Source: Blumeriella jaapii (lineage: Eukaryota; Ascomycota; Leotiomycetes; Helotiales; Drepanopezizaceae). Taken from it: a stretch of DNA of 45,711 nt. Below are positions 1 to 12,439 of this stretch, piece after piece (the stretch's first letter is position 1; every line of letters starts with the position of its first letter). The notes beneath the pieces are model-generated. The model saw only the letters and a program-made list of their open reading frames with translations, did not search any database and was not told the DNA's origin. Location of the stretch: the NCBI GenBank assembly GCA_009599575.1, contig VWND01000056.1, positions 1 through 45,711 of the forward strand, given 5' to 3'. A program made the position numbers and the translations under genes.

Positions 1-1640
1 GAACTCGAAGAACTTATTACCGGCCGATTTTCTAGCTTATTATTTAAACAGCCGATTTATAAAAAAAACGATTTAATAATTTAGCAATCGGAATTTAATT
101 TTTGCTAAAAAAAAAAAAAATCTTATACGAAATCCTACGCAATCGAGAAAAGGTTATAATTTTCGATTTCACCGAAATGGGCTAATTTAATTTTAACGTT
201 ACGTTTTTATATCGATATTAAAATCGTATTTTACGAAGCTTGGCAAAAAAAAACCTTTTTAGTTTTTAAAGCTTTTTAAAATAAAATAATCGAAATGCTA
301 AAAAAACGAATTAAGCAAAAAATCTTCGAATTCTGCTACGGCCCATATAAAAACAAATAGTTTATCGTTGCGAAAAAAAAAAAAAGCATTTACAAACTTA
401 TTATCGCAATCGTCGAAATAAACAAAATAACGATACGAAACGTTAACGTGCTATTTAACGTCGATTAATTTTCGAACGAATTTGCAAAACTGATAATCGT
501 TTTCTTTTTCGATCTGTTTTCAGGCTACGACCATTTAATATTTAATTTACGATTTCGAAATATAACGGCAATTTAAATTTCAATCGGTTTGCTGCGTATA
601 ACCAAAATACTTATAAAAGCTATTAATTCAATCGTTTAATTCGTAAGAATCGTATATAAGGTTTTTATAATTTGCATTTTTAATATCGCTTTTTTTTACG
701 TTAACGACGTCGAAGTAAAAAACTTTAAATTATATTATAATAATAAAAAGATTTTTCCTGAAATTCGACGCTATATAATAAAACATATTTAAAATATCGA
801 TAAAATTATAATTTGTTTCGAAAAAGCCAAAACTATTATAAGCTTTCGATTAAAATTTTGCATATCCGAAATAAATATCGTCGGTTATATAATTAACAGC
901 GCTGGCCGCCATTTTTAACGAAAAAAAATTAAAAAGATTTGCGAATAAAAAAAGTGTAAAAACATTACCGAAGCCAAAGTTTTTATTAACGTTATGATTT
1001 ACTATCGTAATTAAATTAAATTTTTTTTTTAAAAAACTGCATTTATTTACGTTATAATAAAAAAAAGAATCGATTTCGTTTGGGAAAAAAAACAGAACAA
1101 AATTATAAAAGTTTTTAAAAACGACCTTTTATCGGCCCTATCGTTTGTGCGAATCGACTATAACTCAAACGTAAAAAAAATTATTTTAATTGTCGACGCT
1201 AATATTTTCGGTTAGAAAGCTGTATTATAATAAATCGATAAAAATAAAAAACGACACTTTTTACGATTCGAAAACGGCCTATAATCTTTCGCGAAAGCAC
1301 GCTACGATATTATTAAACAAAAATATCGAGGCGCTTTTAAAATAATAAAAAAAAATAAAAAGCGAATTGTACGGCGTGTATTTTATTTTAAAAACGAACG
1401 CAAAAATCTTTATCGATTAATTAAATAAAAAAGTTAATAATCTATTAAAAGCATTCGTTATTAATTAAATAGCTTGGATGCGATTTATAAATTTCGAAAT
1501 TAAATATATTAAGAAAACAATTAATATAGCGGCAGACGGCTTTTCCAAACGAAAACGTTTTATTCGTTTGATTTCGTTAAATAAAGCGAATAAAATATCG
1601 ACGAATAGTTCGCTAACGAAATCGGCTGTTTCGCTATTTA
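1..1640 (+). pseudogene. Gypsy pol fragment of element A: reverse transcriptase and RNase H
   Basis: Several plus frames interrupted almost only by TAA/TAG give a recognisable fungal gypsy pol. The RT core reads DLFSGYDHLI at 511-540. The catalytic box reads YVND at 697-708 where YVDD is expected; the Asp to Asn change fits GAC to AAC by RIP. Downstream come an RNase H segment (VDAN near 1190-1205) and the usual RNase H end ADGFSKRK at 1532-1555. The N-terminus lies left of the window. The lineage resembles fungal elements whose box is followed by DVGVKG (here DVEVKN). It cannot encode active enzyme. Family assignment is firm; exact domain edges are approximate. Confidence 0.8.
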
Positions 1641-3315
1641 CGCTTTAGGTTTTATAAAGCCAAAACTATTTACGTTGCTATTTCGGCTGGCACCGCGAAT
1701 AAAAAATATTAATTTTCGGGTCGAAAAAACATTCGCGTTATTATTTCGGTTGGCACCGCGAATAAATTTAATCGAAAACGATCGGAATAAGCCGATTAAC
1801 AACGAAAATAAATTTTTAATCGATAATTACAAAACCGAAAACTTTTATTTAATCGTATATTATTTAATTATTTTGTTTAAATTATTTAGCGTATTAAATT
1901 ATTAATTTAAATTATTTAAAAACCAAGCTTTCGATTATACTTTAGCCGATAAAAAGCTGTATAAAATAAAAAATAATATATATTAAAAACGCTTAATAAT
2001 AAATAATAAAGCCGATAAGTTTTAAGTTATAAAAAAAACTTATAAAAAAATGTTTTATAAAAAAGCTAAAGCCATTTATTACCGAATCAAAAACGATTTT
2101 TAATAAAAAAAATATTTCGAAAATTGCAAAGCTTTCGTTAAAAGCTATATTTTTTATTAAAAACGAAAGCTTGGCCGAAAAAAAAACTTATTATATCCGA
2201 TATAATTTTTTGAAATTTAAAAAAAAATTAATTTCGACGTTATACGCGTACCGACTACCGACCGCGAGTATACGTGCTTTGTATTCGCTATTAACGATTT
2301 ATTTGAATAGCTTAAAAAAAGATTTTTCCGAAACGCTATTTTCGAAGCTATAACGATTTTTTTTTAAAAAAACGTTGTATATCGACACGGTTTATTTAGC
2401 AAATTAAACGTCGATAATAAATCCGAAAATAAAAGCGTTATCGAGATTTTTATAAAAAAATACGATATTCAGCGCATTCAAATTTCAGTTTATAATTCGA
2501 AAAGCAACGGATCCGTTAAACGAAATTATAAAAATATTTTCGACGAGCTTTTAAAAGCTATTCGAAAGGGCTATAAGCGTTAATCGCGGAAATTCTCGGA
2601 AATGCTTTTTATTATACGCATATATATATACGTTTCCACTGAAATAATTCTATTTTTTATTTAATACGGCAAAAACGCTCGACTGCTTCTGGAAACAAAA
2701 TGGCTTATGTAAAAGCTTTATAACGTGGTTAAAATAAAAACGAAAGCAGACTTATTAGTATATAAAATTTAAACAATTAAATTATCGCGATATAAATATA
2801 AAAAAAAATAATTTTAAGGAAAAAAAAGTATAAAAAAACAATTAAAAAAGTTTGAAATAAAATTAAGGTTTTAAAAAAAAACGCTAATTAAAAAAAAAGA
2901 TTTGGTTTTGGTTTACGACGTTTAGCGCGTTATTAATAAATCGGCCGATATTAAGCTTAATTATAAATGGCTCGGATTTTACGAAATATGCGAGGCCGAA
3001 TTAAATAAAAGCTATTACAAATTTACGAAATTCGATAAAACAAAATTAAAAAAAACGTTCGCCGCTAATCGGTTAAAGCGATTTTATAAAAAAAATTAGC
3101 AAATTTATTTTTTAGATTTTAATTTAAATAGCGATTCCGATTTCAGCGATTCCGACGACGATTCCGACCAAAGCGATTATATTTTTAAAAAAGAAAAACC
3201 TTTTAAAAAGGTTTGGAAACAGCCGAACGACGACTCCGCTGCTAAAAGCATAATTTAAGTCGTAATTCCACCTATAACCGAAAAAAAGAAAGGTGTATAC
3301 AAGATTGTTTACTAA
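1641..3315 (+). pseudogene. Gypsy pol fragment of element A: integrase
   Basis: Continuation of pol after a linker (about 1641-1910) that carries two copies of a short APRI-encoding motif (1690-1703, 1753-1766). The integrase core is visible near 2380-2580, with VYNSKSNGSVKR at 2488-2523 matching the fungal pattern SPYxPxSNGxVER around the last catalytic acidic residue, here Lys. The C-terminal domain reads DLVLVYDV at 2899-2922, followed by KWLG and a FAANRLKRF segment, typical of fungal gypsy integrase tails. A Ser/Asp-rich stretch (about 3126-3180) precedes the terminal TAA at 3313-3315. Stops inside are nearly all TAA or TAG, as expected from CAA, CAG and TGG under RIP. Confidence 0.78.
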
Positions 3316-3748
3316 TTGTTTTATTATTTTTATTATTTATTGTTTTTTTTTTATTATATGCTATTTTATTGTTTTTGTTTTAATATATATTATTTATTTT
3401 TAAGACCTTTTTTTATATTATTTGGGATATTTATTGTATTTTTTTTTGTTTGACTGTACTTTTTGTTTACTAGAACAAAAGCTTTATATATGTTTAAGCC
3501 GTATATTTAATATATTTATATTGCTTATATATTTTACGAAAACTATTTTTTATATATTTTATTATTTGTTATTTTCTGCATTGTTTATTTTTTTCGTTAT
3601 TCTGAACGAATGCTTATTTAAACAGTTATAATTTATTAAAAAAACAGTATGCGAATTTCCGTGGTTTTTAAATACAAATATTTTACAATTTTCGTATTTT
3701 TTTTTAATTACTTTTTAATAAATACAATACATTTTTTTAATTAATAAA
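3316..3748 (+). other. AT-rich spacer between integrase and the downstream frames of element A
   Basis: About 430 bases very rich in T on the plus strand (runs such as tttattattt), with no coherent coding frame. A small open frame at 3422-3631 encodes mostly Phe, Leu and Ile, as any T-rich strand would, and I do not call it a gene. There is no copy of the family LTR, primer binding site or polypurine tract here, which argues that the pol before it and the frames after it belong to one element. Confidence 0.55.
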
Positions 3749-5119
3749 CCTATCGATATTATATCGTTTTCTAAGCAAAGCGTTGCTAAATCTAGCAAAC
3801 TTATTTTTAATTTATTTTAAAACGGAATTATTATACGCAATTTTTTCGAATTTAAACAAATATATAATACCGCTATTTTAAATTAATAAACAGCTTTCGT
3901 AAAAATATTTATAAAACAATTCGATATAATAATTAAAAACGTTAACGAATTTTTATTTAATTACGAAAGCTTCGTTAAAGCTAAATTCGTTCGCAAAAGC
4001 TTTAATTACGATAAATTTCTGCTAAATTACGACAACGTTTTAAAAGCTTTCGCCGAAGCAAAAAAAGTTCGAAATAACAAAAAAAAGATAATAAACCGAA
4101 TATTGCGCTTTTTGCTAAATCAACGAAAAAAAAATATTTAAAAATACGTTTTTAGTAAAATTACCGGTATTATTTTATTTCGGCATTTCGCTTGCTTTTT
4201 CGAAACTATTATTTTTATTAAAAAAAAAATCTGGATATTAAACGCTTATATTTTTAAAACGTAAGTTTTAAAAACCAATAATTTAAAAGCTCGCAAATTC
4301 ATAAGCTTTTTTACAGCTGTTTGCAAATTAATCGACGACGTTATATAATCGCTAAAAAAAGTTTTAGTCGGCTGCGAAATCTTAAATTTAATTTTTTTTC
4401 AAAACAAAAAACTAAGCGTCGCTAAATGCGGCATTTTTATATCGAACGAAAAAAACGACGCTATTTCGACGCTTTAAATTTACGACGACGAAAAAAACGA
4501 AAAAGCTAATATTATTTTCGTTTAATTCGAAAAAATATACGCAGTAGTAATTAATATTTTTAAAGCAATTAAAACAATTCGGCGATTTTTATTTTTAATT
4601 ATCGAAAACGAATTCGAAAACGAAACTAAAAGCGTAATAATAAATAATCGCTTATTCGAATATAAAAAGTTTATTATATTTATGAAAACGATTTCGGAAA
4701 AAATAAAAACAAAAAACGTAAAAAAGCGCGCCGATATTTCCGAAACTTTTTTTATTCGAAAAAAAAAATTATTCGCGTCGTTAGCAAAAAAAGCACCGCG
4801 AATAAAAACAGTCGGAAATCGACGCCGAATTATAAACTTTAAATTAATTAACAAAAAACGCGACGATTTTACAAAATCAGATTTAAAAAATCTTAATATC
4901 CCGAAAAAAAAAAATTTAAACGATTTTGAATTTGATTTTTCGAAATTAAATACGCAAATATTAAAAACGCTTGCTGCGTTTAAAAACGTCGTATTATTAT
5001 CGCTAATATTTCAGATTTTAATAAAAGCATTTAAAATCTCGATTATTATACGATTCGACCGAAAAAACTTAAAAAAAAATATCGAAGTTATCGCGGAAAA
5101 AATTATACAAAAAGTATAA
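3749..5119 (+). pseudogene. Unidentified element-encoded reading frame W, downstream of integrase
   Basis: One plus frame of 457 codons with no frameshift, interrupted only by a handful of TAA codons; it ends at a TAA (5117-5119). The uninterrupted stretch from 4682 covers 145 codons. Translation is rich in Lys, Asn, Phe and Asp, with a helical, gag-like character (for example LLNYDNVLKAFAEAKK near 4019-4066). It also carries one copy (4793-4806) of the APRI-encoding motif seen in the pol linker. I recognise no domain. It lies between integrase and 3' LTR, the env position of retroviruses, but nothing visible suggests an envelope protein (no signal peptide or anchor). It could also be gag of a second element whose 5' LTR is lost. 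Confidence 0.55.
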
Positions 5120-5403
5120 AATTAAATTATTTTATTTAAAACTTTCGCTTTCGACGACGAAACGATTTAAAAATTTTATTTCGACATTTTTATATAAAAA
5201 TTAAATAAATTCGTTAGCTTTTTTTTTTTTGTTTCGAACGAAAACTAAACCAAGCTTTTTTCGGAAAATTGCAAATATAATACGTCGGAACAAATAAAAA
5301 AACTTTTGAAAACGGTGATCCGTTTTTATTCGAGCTTTTTTTCGTTAAAAAACTCCGATTTTTTAAATTCGTTTTTACGAATAACGTTAACGCTAAAAAA
5401 AAC

Positions 5404-5965
5404 GGTAAGTTTTGCTATTTTTACGTGCGTTATTACGCGACGTACTGCGATTTAATTATAAAAAAAATCGACGTTATCGGTTTCGCTAATCGATTCGTTA
5501 TTATTAAAAATTCGGATTACGACGTGTTCGAAATTAATTTTAATAATTAATTTATATTTCGACGAAAAACTGCGAAAATTATTTAAATACGTATTAAAAT
5601 TTATTTGGGTTACGCAAATTTTAAAACAAACTTTAAAACTTTCAGCGCGATTATAAAACTCGATTAAAACGTAAAAAAATAAAAGCAACGAGTATTTCCA
5701 AAAGCCGACTTTTCTGATTTTTCGACCGAAAGTATTTTTTAAAATTTATTCGAATTAAACTGCGAATTCGTTAATTACGTAAAATTTTATAACGGAAAAA
5801 ACAAACTACTATTGCATTTTATAAAAAAAAAATAGCTATATATAAATACTATTTCCGATTAATTAAAACCCAAAAAGCGCTTACAGTTTTTTTCGCTAAT
5901 ATGTTTTATAGTTTTATTTAATAAGCTTTCAGAATGCATCCCGGCCTTTATTTCGCTGCTTTGAT
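5404..5965 (+). pseudogene. Unidentified element-encoded reading frame Y, downstream of W
   Basis: Plus frame of about 187 codons, a different phase from W, broken only by TAA/TAG until a TGA near the end. It starts near GKFCYFYVRYYATYCDLI (5404-5457), rich in aromatic residues and Cys. The stretch between W and Y (5120-5403) reads less clearly and probably contains indels. Y runs towards frame Z. No family recognised. The consistent strand and the stop pattern indicate that it once coded as part of element A; whether W, Y and Z were one protein or several cannot be decided. Confidence 0.45.
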
Positions 5966-6023
5966 TATTCGGAATTCTGGAAATTACCGCTTCGTAGCAT
6001 ATTTTAACGTTCCGATCGCTTTA

Positions 6024-6992
6024 GGTTTCGCTGGCTCCGACCGTATTACAATTATAAAATTCGATATCGCCGACTTTTAAAAAAAGAAAAAAATCGAAAA
6101 TCTTATCGACGCCATTTTCGATTATTACGTTTTATTTGTATTCGCATACAATTCGGAAATAATCGAAGCTTATTTGCAATTATACTACGACGTTAAGTTA
6201 ATTAAAACTATTTAAAAAGGCTTAGTTTTTTTTTATTTTAACGCGTTTAAAACAATGGCCTTAGCTATTTTATCGGATTACGAAACCGAAAGCTACGAAA
6301 TAAAAAATAAAATAACTTCTGTCAGTTTTTCGACTAAATAAAAGATTTTCGTCAGATTTAAAATCTAAAAAACCGACGGCGCGATATTAATTTATTCGAA
6401 CAATTATACGGCGCAAAAGTACAGAAACTATTTCGAAAACGATAATCCGATAAGCAATCTGATATTATTTATATTACGGCGAAAGCAATTATAATATTTT
6501 CGGTAATTTCGATTGCAAACGATTATTTCCGAACCATTTCGTAAAATAATTTTTTTTATAAGCTTCGAAGCTTTTTTAGAAGTATTCGTCGATAAACAAC
6601 CGTAATCCGACCTATCGGTTTTACGCGAAGCAAAAGCGTTAATCGATTTTAATTACAACGAATTAATCGATTATTTCCACGATTTTAATATAAGACTTTT
6701 TAGCGCTTTTTGCAAAGCGTAGAATCACGTTTAGAAACTGAAATTTATTATTTACGCAAAAAAGTCGTAGAAAGCATCCGTCGCGGCGATATTTAATAAT
6801 ATTATCGACGAAAAAGCTATTAAAACGTTCGTAAATCTAAACGATACTTCGATTAATATTTTATTAAGCTATTTTTCAAAAAAGCAAAGTAAACAAAATA
6901 ATTTAAACGATAAGCGAAACGCTATTCCTCCGTAGAAGCCAATAGTAAAAAAGCTAAAAACGGGTTAAAAGACCGAAAATATGCGAGATTAA
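6024..6992 (+). pseudogene. Unidentified element-encoded reading frame Z, last frame before the 3' LTR
   Basis: One plus frame of 323 codons without indels, interrupted only by TAA/TAG and closing at TAA 6990-6992, about 120 bases before the 3' LTR. Readable segments include ALIDFNYNELIDYFHDFNIR and IDEKAIKTFVNLNDTSINIL, followed by a Lys-rich, Gln-rich basic tail. The amino-acid mix looks like a soluble helical protein with a basic C-terminus. No known retroelement domain (protease, RT, integrase, chromodomain, zinc knuckle) is visible. Antisense frames are broken in the same stretch, which supports the plus strand. Confidence 0.5.
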
Positions 6993-7104
6993 AAAGTTCG
7001 GTTTTTAATTAATTAATTTTTAAATTATATAAAATAAATTAGATTGCATTTATTAAAATTATGTTTTTTTTTGGTCGTAATCAAAAACGATTACGTATAT
7101 TATT

Positions 7105-7113
7105 TGGGACAGG
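7105..7113 (+). promoter_or_regulatory. Polypurine tract of element A
   Basis: The sequence gggacagga sits directly before the 3' LTR, one base from its first nucleotide. This is where plus-strand DNA synthesis is primed in LTR retrotransposons. Its position confirms that the LTR at 7115-7380 is the 3' LTR of the plus-strand element and not an independent solo LTR. Confidence 0.6.
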
Positions 7114-7114
7114 A

Positions 7115-7380
7115 TATAAAACGGTAATATCTTATATTAATAAAAGTTGGTAGTTTTAATTATAATTAAGGTATAAACCCCTTCGAAACCCCCTGCTACT
7201 AATTACTTTTAACAGGTATAAAAGCAAAGCACCCTTTTAGATAATATTATAAGTACGCAGTTTAATTTATACTTTTACTTATATTTCTTTTCTTTTCTTC
7301 AGTCTTTCTAGGGATTTCCTAGACTATCTTACCCACCGATATATGGCCGTATCAGTTTGGTTTTCCTACCTACTTTTACA
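7115..7380 (+). repeat. Family-1 LTR, 3' LTR of element A (L1)
   Basis: 266-bp LTR. It begins tataaaacgg where less mutated copies have tgtaaaacgg, and ends ttttaca. A TATA-like box (tataaaag, 7217-7224) is followed by a pyrimidine-rich stretch and the sequence gatatatggccgta. Other copies of the family are at 21223-21489 (minus), 31058-31301 and 31653-31896 (plus). The first half is strongly RIP-mutated while the last 80 or so bases keep CpA and GC-rich words. The LTR abuts element B with no spacer. Confidence 0.82.
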
Positions 7381-10348
7381 TTATTTCAGATTTTTTTAAT
7401 TGTTTTTTTATATTTTTTTTTTTTTAAAATTATTTCTTTTATATTTATATCGCGGTAATTTAATTATTTAGATTTTATTGCTAGCAGATTCGCTTTCGTT
7501 TTTATTTTAACCACGTTATAAAACTTTTATATAAACCATTTTATTTTCAAAAGCAATCGAACGTTTTTGCCGTATTAAATAAAAAATAGAATTATTTCAA
7601 TGAAAGCGTATATATATATACGTATAATAAAAAATATTTCCGAAAATTTCCGCGACCAACGCTTATAACCTTTTCGAATAGCTTTTAAAAGGCCGTTAAA
7701 AATATTTCTGTAGCTTTGTTTAACGAACCCGTTATTTTTCGAATTATAAACTGAAATTTAAATGCGCTGGATGCTGTATTTTTTTATAAAAATTTTAATA
7801 ACGTTTTTGTTTTCGGATTTATCGTCGACGTTTAATTTGCTAAATAAGCCGTATCGATATACAACGTTTTTCTAAAAAAAAATCGCTATAATTTCGAAAA
7901 TAGCGTTTCGGAAAAATCGCTTTTTAAGCTATCCGAACAAATCGTTGATAGCGAATACAAAGCATATATAACCGCGATCGGTAGTTAATACGCGTATAAC
8001 GTCGAGATTAATTTTTTTTTAAATTTTAAAAAACCACGTCGAATATAATAAGTTTTTTTTTCGGCCAGACTTTCGTTTTTAATAAAAAATACAGCTTTTA
8101 ACGAAAGCTTTGCAATTTTCGAAATATTTTTTTTTATTAAAAATTGTTTTTGGTTCGGTAATAAATAGCTTTAATTTTTTTATAAAACATTTTTTCGTAG
8201 GTTTTTTTTATAATTTGAAATTTATCGATTTTATTATTTATTATTAAGCGTTTTTAATATATATTATTTTTTATTTTATATAATTTTCTATCGGCTAAAA
8301 TATAATCGAAAGCTTGATTTTAAATAATTTAAACTAATAGTTTAATACGTTAAATAGTTTAAACAAAATAATTAAATAATATGCGATTAAATGAAAATTT
8401 TCGGTTTCGTAATTATCGATTAAAAGTTTATTTTCGTCGTTAATCGGTTTATTTCGATCGTTTTCGGTTAAATCCATTCGCGGTGCTAGCCGAAATAATA
8501 ACGCGAATGCTTTTTCGGCCCGAAAATTAATGTTTTTTATTCGCGGTGCCAGCCGAAATAACAACGCGAATAATTTCGGCTTTATAAAACTTAAAACGCA
8601 AATAGCGAAATAGCCGATTTCGTTAGCGATTTATTCGTCGATATTTTGTTTGTTTTATTTAGCGAAATCAAACGGATAAAAGCGTTTTCGTTTAAAAAAG
8701 CCGTTTGCCGTTATATTAATTATTTTTTTAATATATTTAACTTCGAAGTTTATAAGTCGCATTTAAGCTATTTAATTAATAACGAGCGCTTTTAATAAAT
8801 TATTAGCTTTTTTATTTAATTAATCGACAAAAACTTTTGCGTTTATTTTTAAAATAAAATATACGCCGTACAATTCGCTTTTTATTTTTTTTATTATTTT
8901 AAAAGCGCTTCGGCATTTTCGTTTAATAGCATCGTAGCGTATTTCCGCGAAAAATTATAGGCCGCTTTCGAATCGTAAAAAATGCCGTTTTTTATTTTTA
9001 TCGATTTATTATAATACAGCTTTTCAACCGAAAATATTAGCGTCGACAGTCAAAATAATTTTTTTTGCGTCTGGGCTATAATCGATCCGTATAAGCGATA
9101 AGGCCGATAAAAAGTCGTTTTTAAAAACTTCTATAGCTTTGCTTTGTTTTTTTTTTTAAACGAAATCGATTTTTTTTTTATCGTAGCGTAATTAAATACA
9201 GCTTTTTAAAAAAAGTTTTTAATTTAATTACGATAATAAATCATAACGCTAATAAAAGCTTTGGCTTCGGTAATGTTTTTATATTTTTTTTATTCGCAGA
9301 TTTTTTCAATTTTCTTTTGTTAAAAATGGCGGCCAGCGCTGTTAATTATATAACCGACGATATTTATTTCGGGCATATAAAACTTTAATCGAAAACTAAT
9401 AATAGCTTTGGCTTTTTCGAAACAAACCATAATTTTATCGATATTTTAAATATGTTTTATTATATAACGTCGAATTTCAGAAAAAATCTTTTTATTATTA
9501 TAATATAATTTGAGATTTTTTATTCCGACGTTATTAACGTAAAAAAAAACAATATTAAAAATGCAAATTATAAAAACTTTATATACGACTTTTACGAATT
9601 GAACGACTGAATTAATAACTTTTATAAATACTTTCGTTATACGCAATAAACCGATTGAAATTTAAATTGCCGTTATATTTCGAAATCGTAAATTAAATAT
9701 TAAATAGTCGTAGCCGGAAAACAAATCGAAAAAAAAAGCGATCGTTAATTTTGCGAATTCGTTTAAAAATTAATCGATATTAAATAGCACGTTAGCGTTT
9801 CGTATCGTTATTTTATTTATTTCGACGATTACGATAATAAATTTGTAAATGCTTTTTTTTTCGCAATAATAAATCATTTATTTTTATATAGATCGTAGCA
9901 AAATTCTAAAATCTTTTGCTTAATTCGTTTTTTTAGCATTTCGACTATTTTATTTTGAAAAATTTTAAAAACTAAAAAGGTTTTTTTTTGCCAGGCTTCG
10001 TAAAGCACGGTTTTAATATTAATATAAAGCGTAATATTAAAATTAAATTGGCCCATTTCGATAAAATCGAAAGCAATAGTTTTTTTCCGGTTGCGTAAAA
10101 TTTCGTATAAAACTTTTTTTTTTTTTAATAAAAATTAAATTTTAATTACTAAATTATTAAATCGTTTTTTTGTAAATCGGCTGCTAAATAATAAGCTGGA
10201 AAATCGGCCGGTAATAAGTTTTTTAAATTCGCTAATAACTAATTGAAATAGTTTTATTGCTTTATTTTTTTCAAATTAATCGTTTATTTTTCCGGGAATA
10301 TTTCTACCGGATTCGCTAAAATTCACGGGTCGTATTTTATTAGCTTTG
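7381..10348 (-). pseudogene. Gypsy pol of element B: RT, RNase H and integrase (partial)
   Basis: Inverted copy of 1-2861, closely alignable over the whole length; position 1 corresponds to about 10230. On the minus strand the RT catalytic box reads YVNN (9541 to 9530), so both Asp codons have become Asn. A frame starting at 9646 reads MRITKVFIKVINSVVQFVKV, the expected RT segment before the box. The pol linker again carries two APRI-encoding motifs (8474-8486 and 8537-8549). It extends beyond the left edge of A to 10348, where the chromodomain element interrupts it. Mutations relative to A are mostly transitions, indicating independent RIP of both copies. Confidence 0.8.
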
Positions 10349-10761
10349 TGTCAGGAACCAACATCACGTGTATAAGTCAGATGATCCGCCAAGACCCTCT
10401 GCCTTTTACCAACCTTCGAATAGCATTTTCTGCGGATAGGCCGTAGGGGCCGGATAGTATTATAAAGGCTGGAAATAACATTTAAGTAAAACATTTTATA
10501 AAAATAATTGCTAAGAAACCAGTTATTAGGGTTATATTAAAAAAAATAAAAAGAAATCGGAATAAAAACTGAAAAAGCATACTAAATAAGGCTCGCCTGG
10601 TTTTCTGGAAAATACTTTTCTCGAGGGCTCCATTTTTTTTTTTGTATTTATACACGCTTTTTATTAAAAATATAAAAAGTAAAAATCAATTTAATTATTA
10701 ATCTAATTTTATTTAAGTTTTATTATCTGAATTAATGTTTTTTTACTTTTCAATTTTTATA
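10349..10761 (+). repeat. 5' LTR of the chromovirus
   Basis: 413 bp, beginning tgtcaggaaccaacatcacg. The outer half (to about 10530) is little mutated, with words such as gatccgccaagaccctctgc, while the inner end (about 10680-10761) is strongly converted to A/T. A TATA-like tataaag occurs at 10461-10467 and may be the promoter. The 3' copy at 17292-17704 shows the opposite gradient. Confidence 0.85.
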
Positions 10762-10929
10762 TTTTAATTTTTTTATTTACCGGAACAGCAGTTCGATATT
10801 ATTAAAACAATTTTTTATTATATTATTATATTTATATTATTATTATCGATATTATAGCTTTTCGTATTCGCAGCGAACAAACACTTTCAGTTATTTAAAA
10901 AAACCCAGCGCTTTCGGCTGCTTAAAGAA

Positions 10930-12380
10930 ACCCCGTACCATCGTTTCCTCTGACGTTACCAGTTTTACTAAAAGTCGAAAATATCTTATTATCAAAGCGC
11001 GACGACTTTTCAATTTTTTTTATCGAAGAAATTATTAAAAAAGGCCACGCTTAAAACGATTCGGAAAAACCTTTTATCGAAACCTTAATTTATTTAATTA
11101 ATAAACGAACCCGCGCCGAATAAAAAAAAAAACGATAAACGTAAAAAAATAAAAAAAATACAAATTAAAATAAAACAGAAAAAAACTGAAAAAAAAATTT
11201 ACGAAACAATTAAAAAATTCGAAAAAGCTAAAAAACGCCGAAACGAATTCCGAAAAAAAATTAAATAATTTTAATAAAAACTTAACGTTTTCGAAAATAT
11301 CGAAAAAAAGGTTTTTATACTTTTTAACACCGCCCCAATTAAAAAAAAACACAAAATAACCTAAGCCGGCGATTATTATAAAATATTTTCGAAGTATTAC
11401 GATAATAATACTTATTGAAAACGATTTAATATTTTTTTTAAACATATTATACCTTTTGTAAAAAATATAGCGAATTCGAGCCGAAAAACATCAAAAATAA
11501 AAAACTTTTTAATATATCGAAAAAAAAATATTAAAAAAGTTTAATTTTTTATTCGGCGTGCAAAGCGAAATTTCCGCCAAAATAAAAAAATAACATTTTA
11601 TATTAATCAAAAGAAAATTAACGTTTGTATTCTAGCTTTCGACGATAAAATAAAAAGAAAATGAACCGAATACGAACAATATTCTACGAACATTCGAATT
11701 ATATAGGACGATTTTAAAAAATAAATATTAAATTTTTTAATAAATACGAAAAATCGAAAAATCGCGGCTTCGAATTTATACGATAAAACGAAGCAAAAAA
11801 AGTATAAATTAATTGACGATTTCGTTGCTTATTTAAATAATTTCGAATAATAATTGCAAATAATAAACGATGCGATTAAAAAAAAAATGCTTTTCGCAAA
11901 ACTCCGATTTATTTTTCGAAAAAATAATTATTAAACGAAGCAATATTATAGCTACAAATTCGTACGAAAAATTAATATTAATCGCTCGTCGTATCGAAAA
12001 TGCTAATAAAATTATCAGCGACGAAACGAAAAATAATAAACGACGAAACAAGCGTAAAAAAAAAAAAAAAAAAAAAAAATTTATATTTACGATTAAAACT
12101 TAAAAGCTAAAACAAATATATATCGTTCTCGATTCGAAAATACGTTATAAAAAGAAAAACGAAAGCGAAAAAACGATAATTTTAACAAAATCCTTTAAAA
12201 TCCTAAAACTTTTAACGATTTCTTTTATTTTTCGAAATACAATCGCTGCCAAAAAAAAAGATATCGTATAGCTAATTATTTAAAAATCGAATATTATAAA
12301 TGTAACAAAAAAAAACATATAATTCTAAACTGCTCCGAAACTAATAAATCTAAAAATTCGGAAAAAATTTTCGTTCGATT
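10930..12380 (+). pseudogene. Chromovirus gag with CCHC zinc knuckle, RIP-degraded
   Basis: Lys/Asn-rich plus-strand frames filled with TAA/TAG. The clearest landmark is a nucleic-acid binding zinc knuckle at 12292-12333 reading YYKCNKKKHIILNC, which is C-x2-C-x4-H-x4-C with the first Cys changed to Tyr (TGT/TGC to TAT). Upstream the frame 11870-12103 is Lys/Arg-rich with an almost pure A tract. Gag would package element RNA. Antisense open frames in this stretch (11098-11445, 11833-12051) are Phe/Ile-rich shadows. Confidence 0.65.
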
Positions 12381-12439
12381 TTAATTTCGTCGCTATTAAT
12401 AAAATCGAACGAAAAAAAAAAGTAAAAAATAATAATTTC

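Larger units (their letters stand above)
1..7380 (+). mobile_element. Element A: Ty3/gypsy LTR retrotransposon, left end outside the window, RIP-degraded
   Basis: Plus-strand gypsy copy entering at its reverse transcriptase. In order it holds RT and RNase H (1-1640), integrase (1641-3315), an AT-rich spacer, a long set of unidentified reading frames (3749-6992), a short polypurine tract (7105-7113) and a 3' LTR (7115-7380). The same pol region occurs inverted at 7381-10348, so A and B are two copies of one family facing each other. The base after the LTR continues directly into B, and B stops there at the position equivalent to about 2861 of A. I infer that A inserted into B, with right-hand target duplication ttatt (7381-7385). 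The matching left duplication must lie outside the window. Confidence 0.8.

Noticed and set aside
1675..1905. Small open frame with repeated LFRLAPRI peptide, also at 8334-8564 on the other strand
   Set aside because: It is not a separate gene: it is the RNase H-integrase linker of the gypsy pol in elements A and B, in phase with the surrounding pol.
4522..4854. 110-codon open frame on the minus strand
   Set aside because: It lies antisense to frame W, which extends further without indels and fits the element's polarity; the minus frame is Phe/Ile-rich as expected from A-rich coding on the other strand.
11098..11445. 115-codon minus-strand frame rich in Phe
   Set aside because: Shadow of the A-rich chromovirus gag on the plus strand; composition alone explains it.
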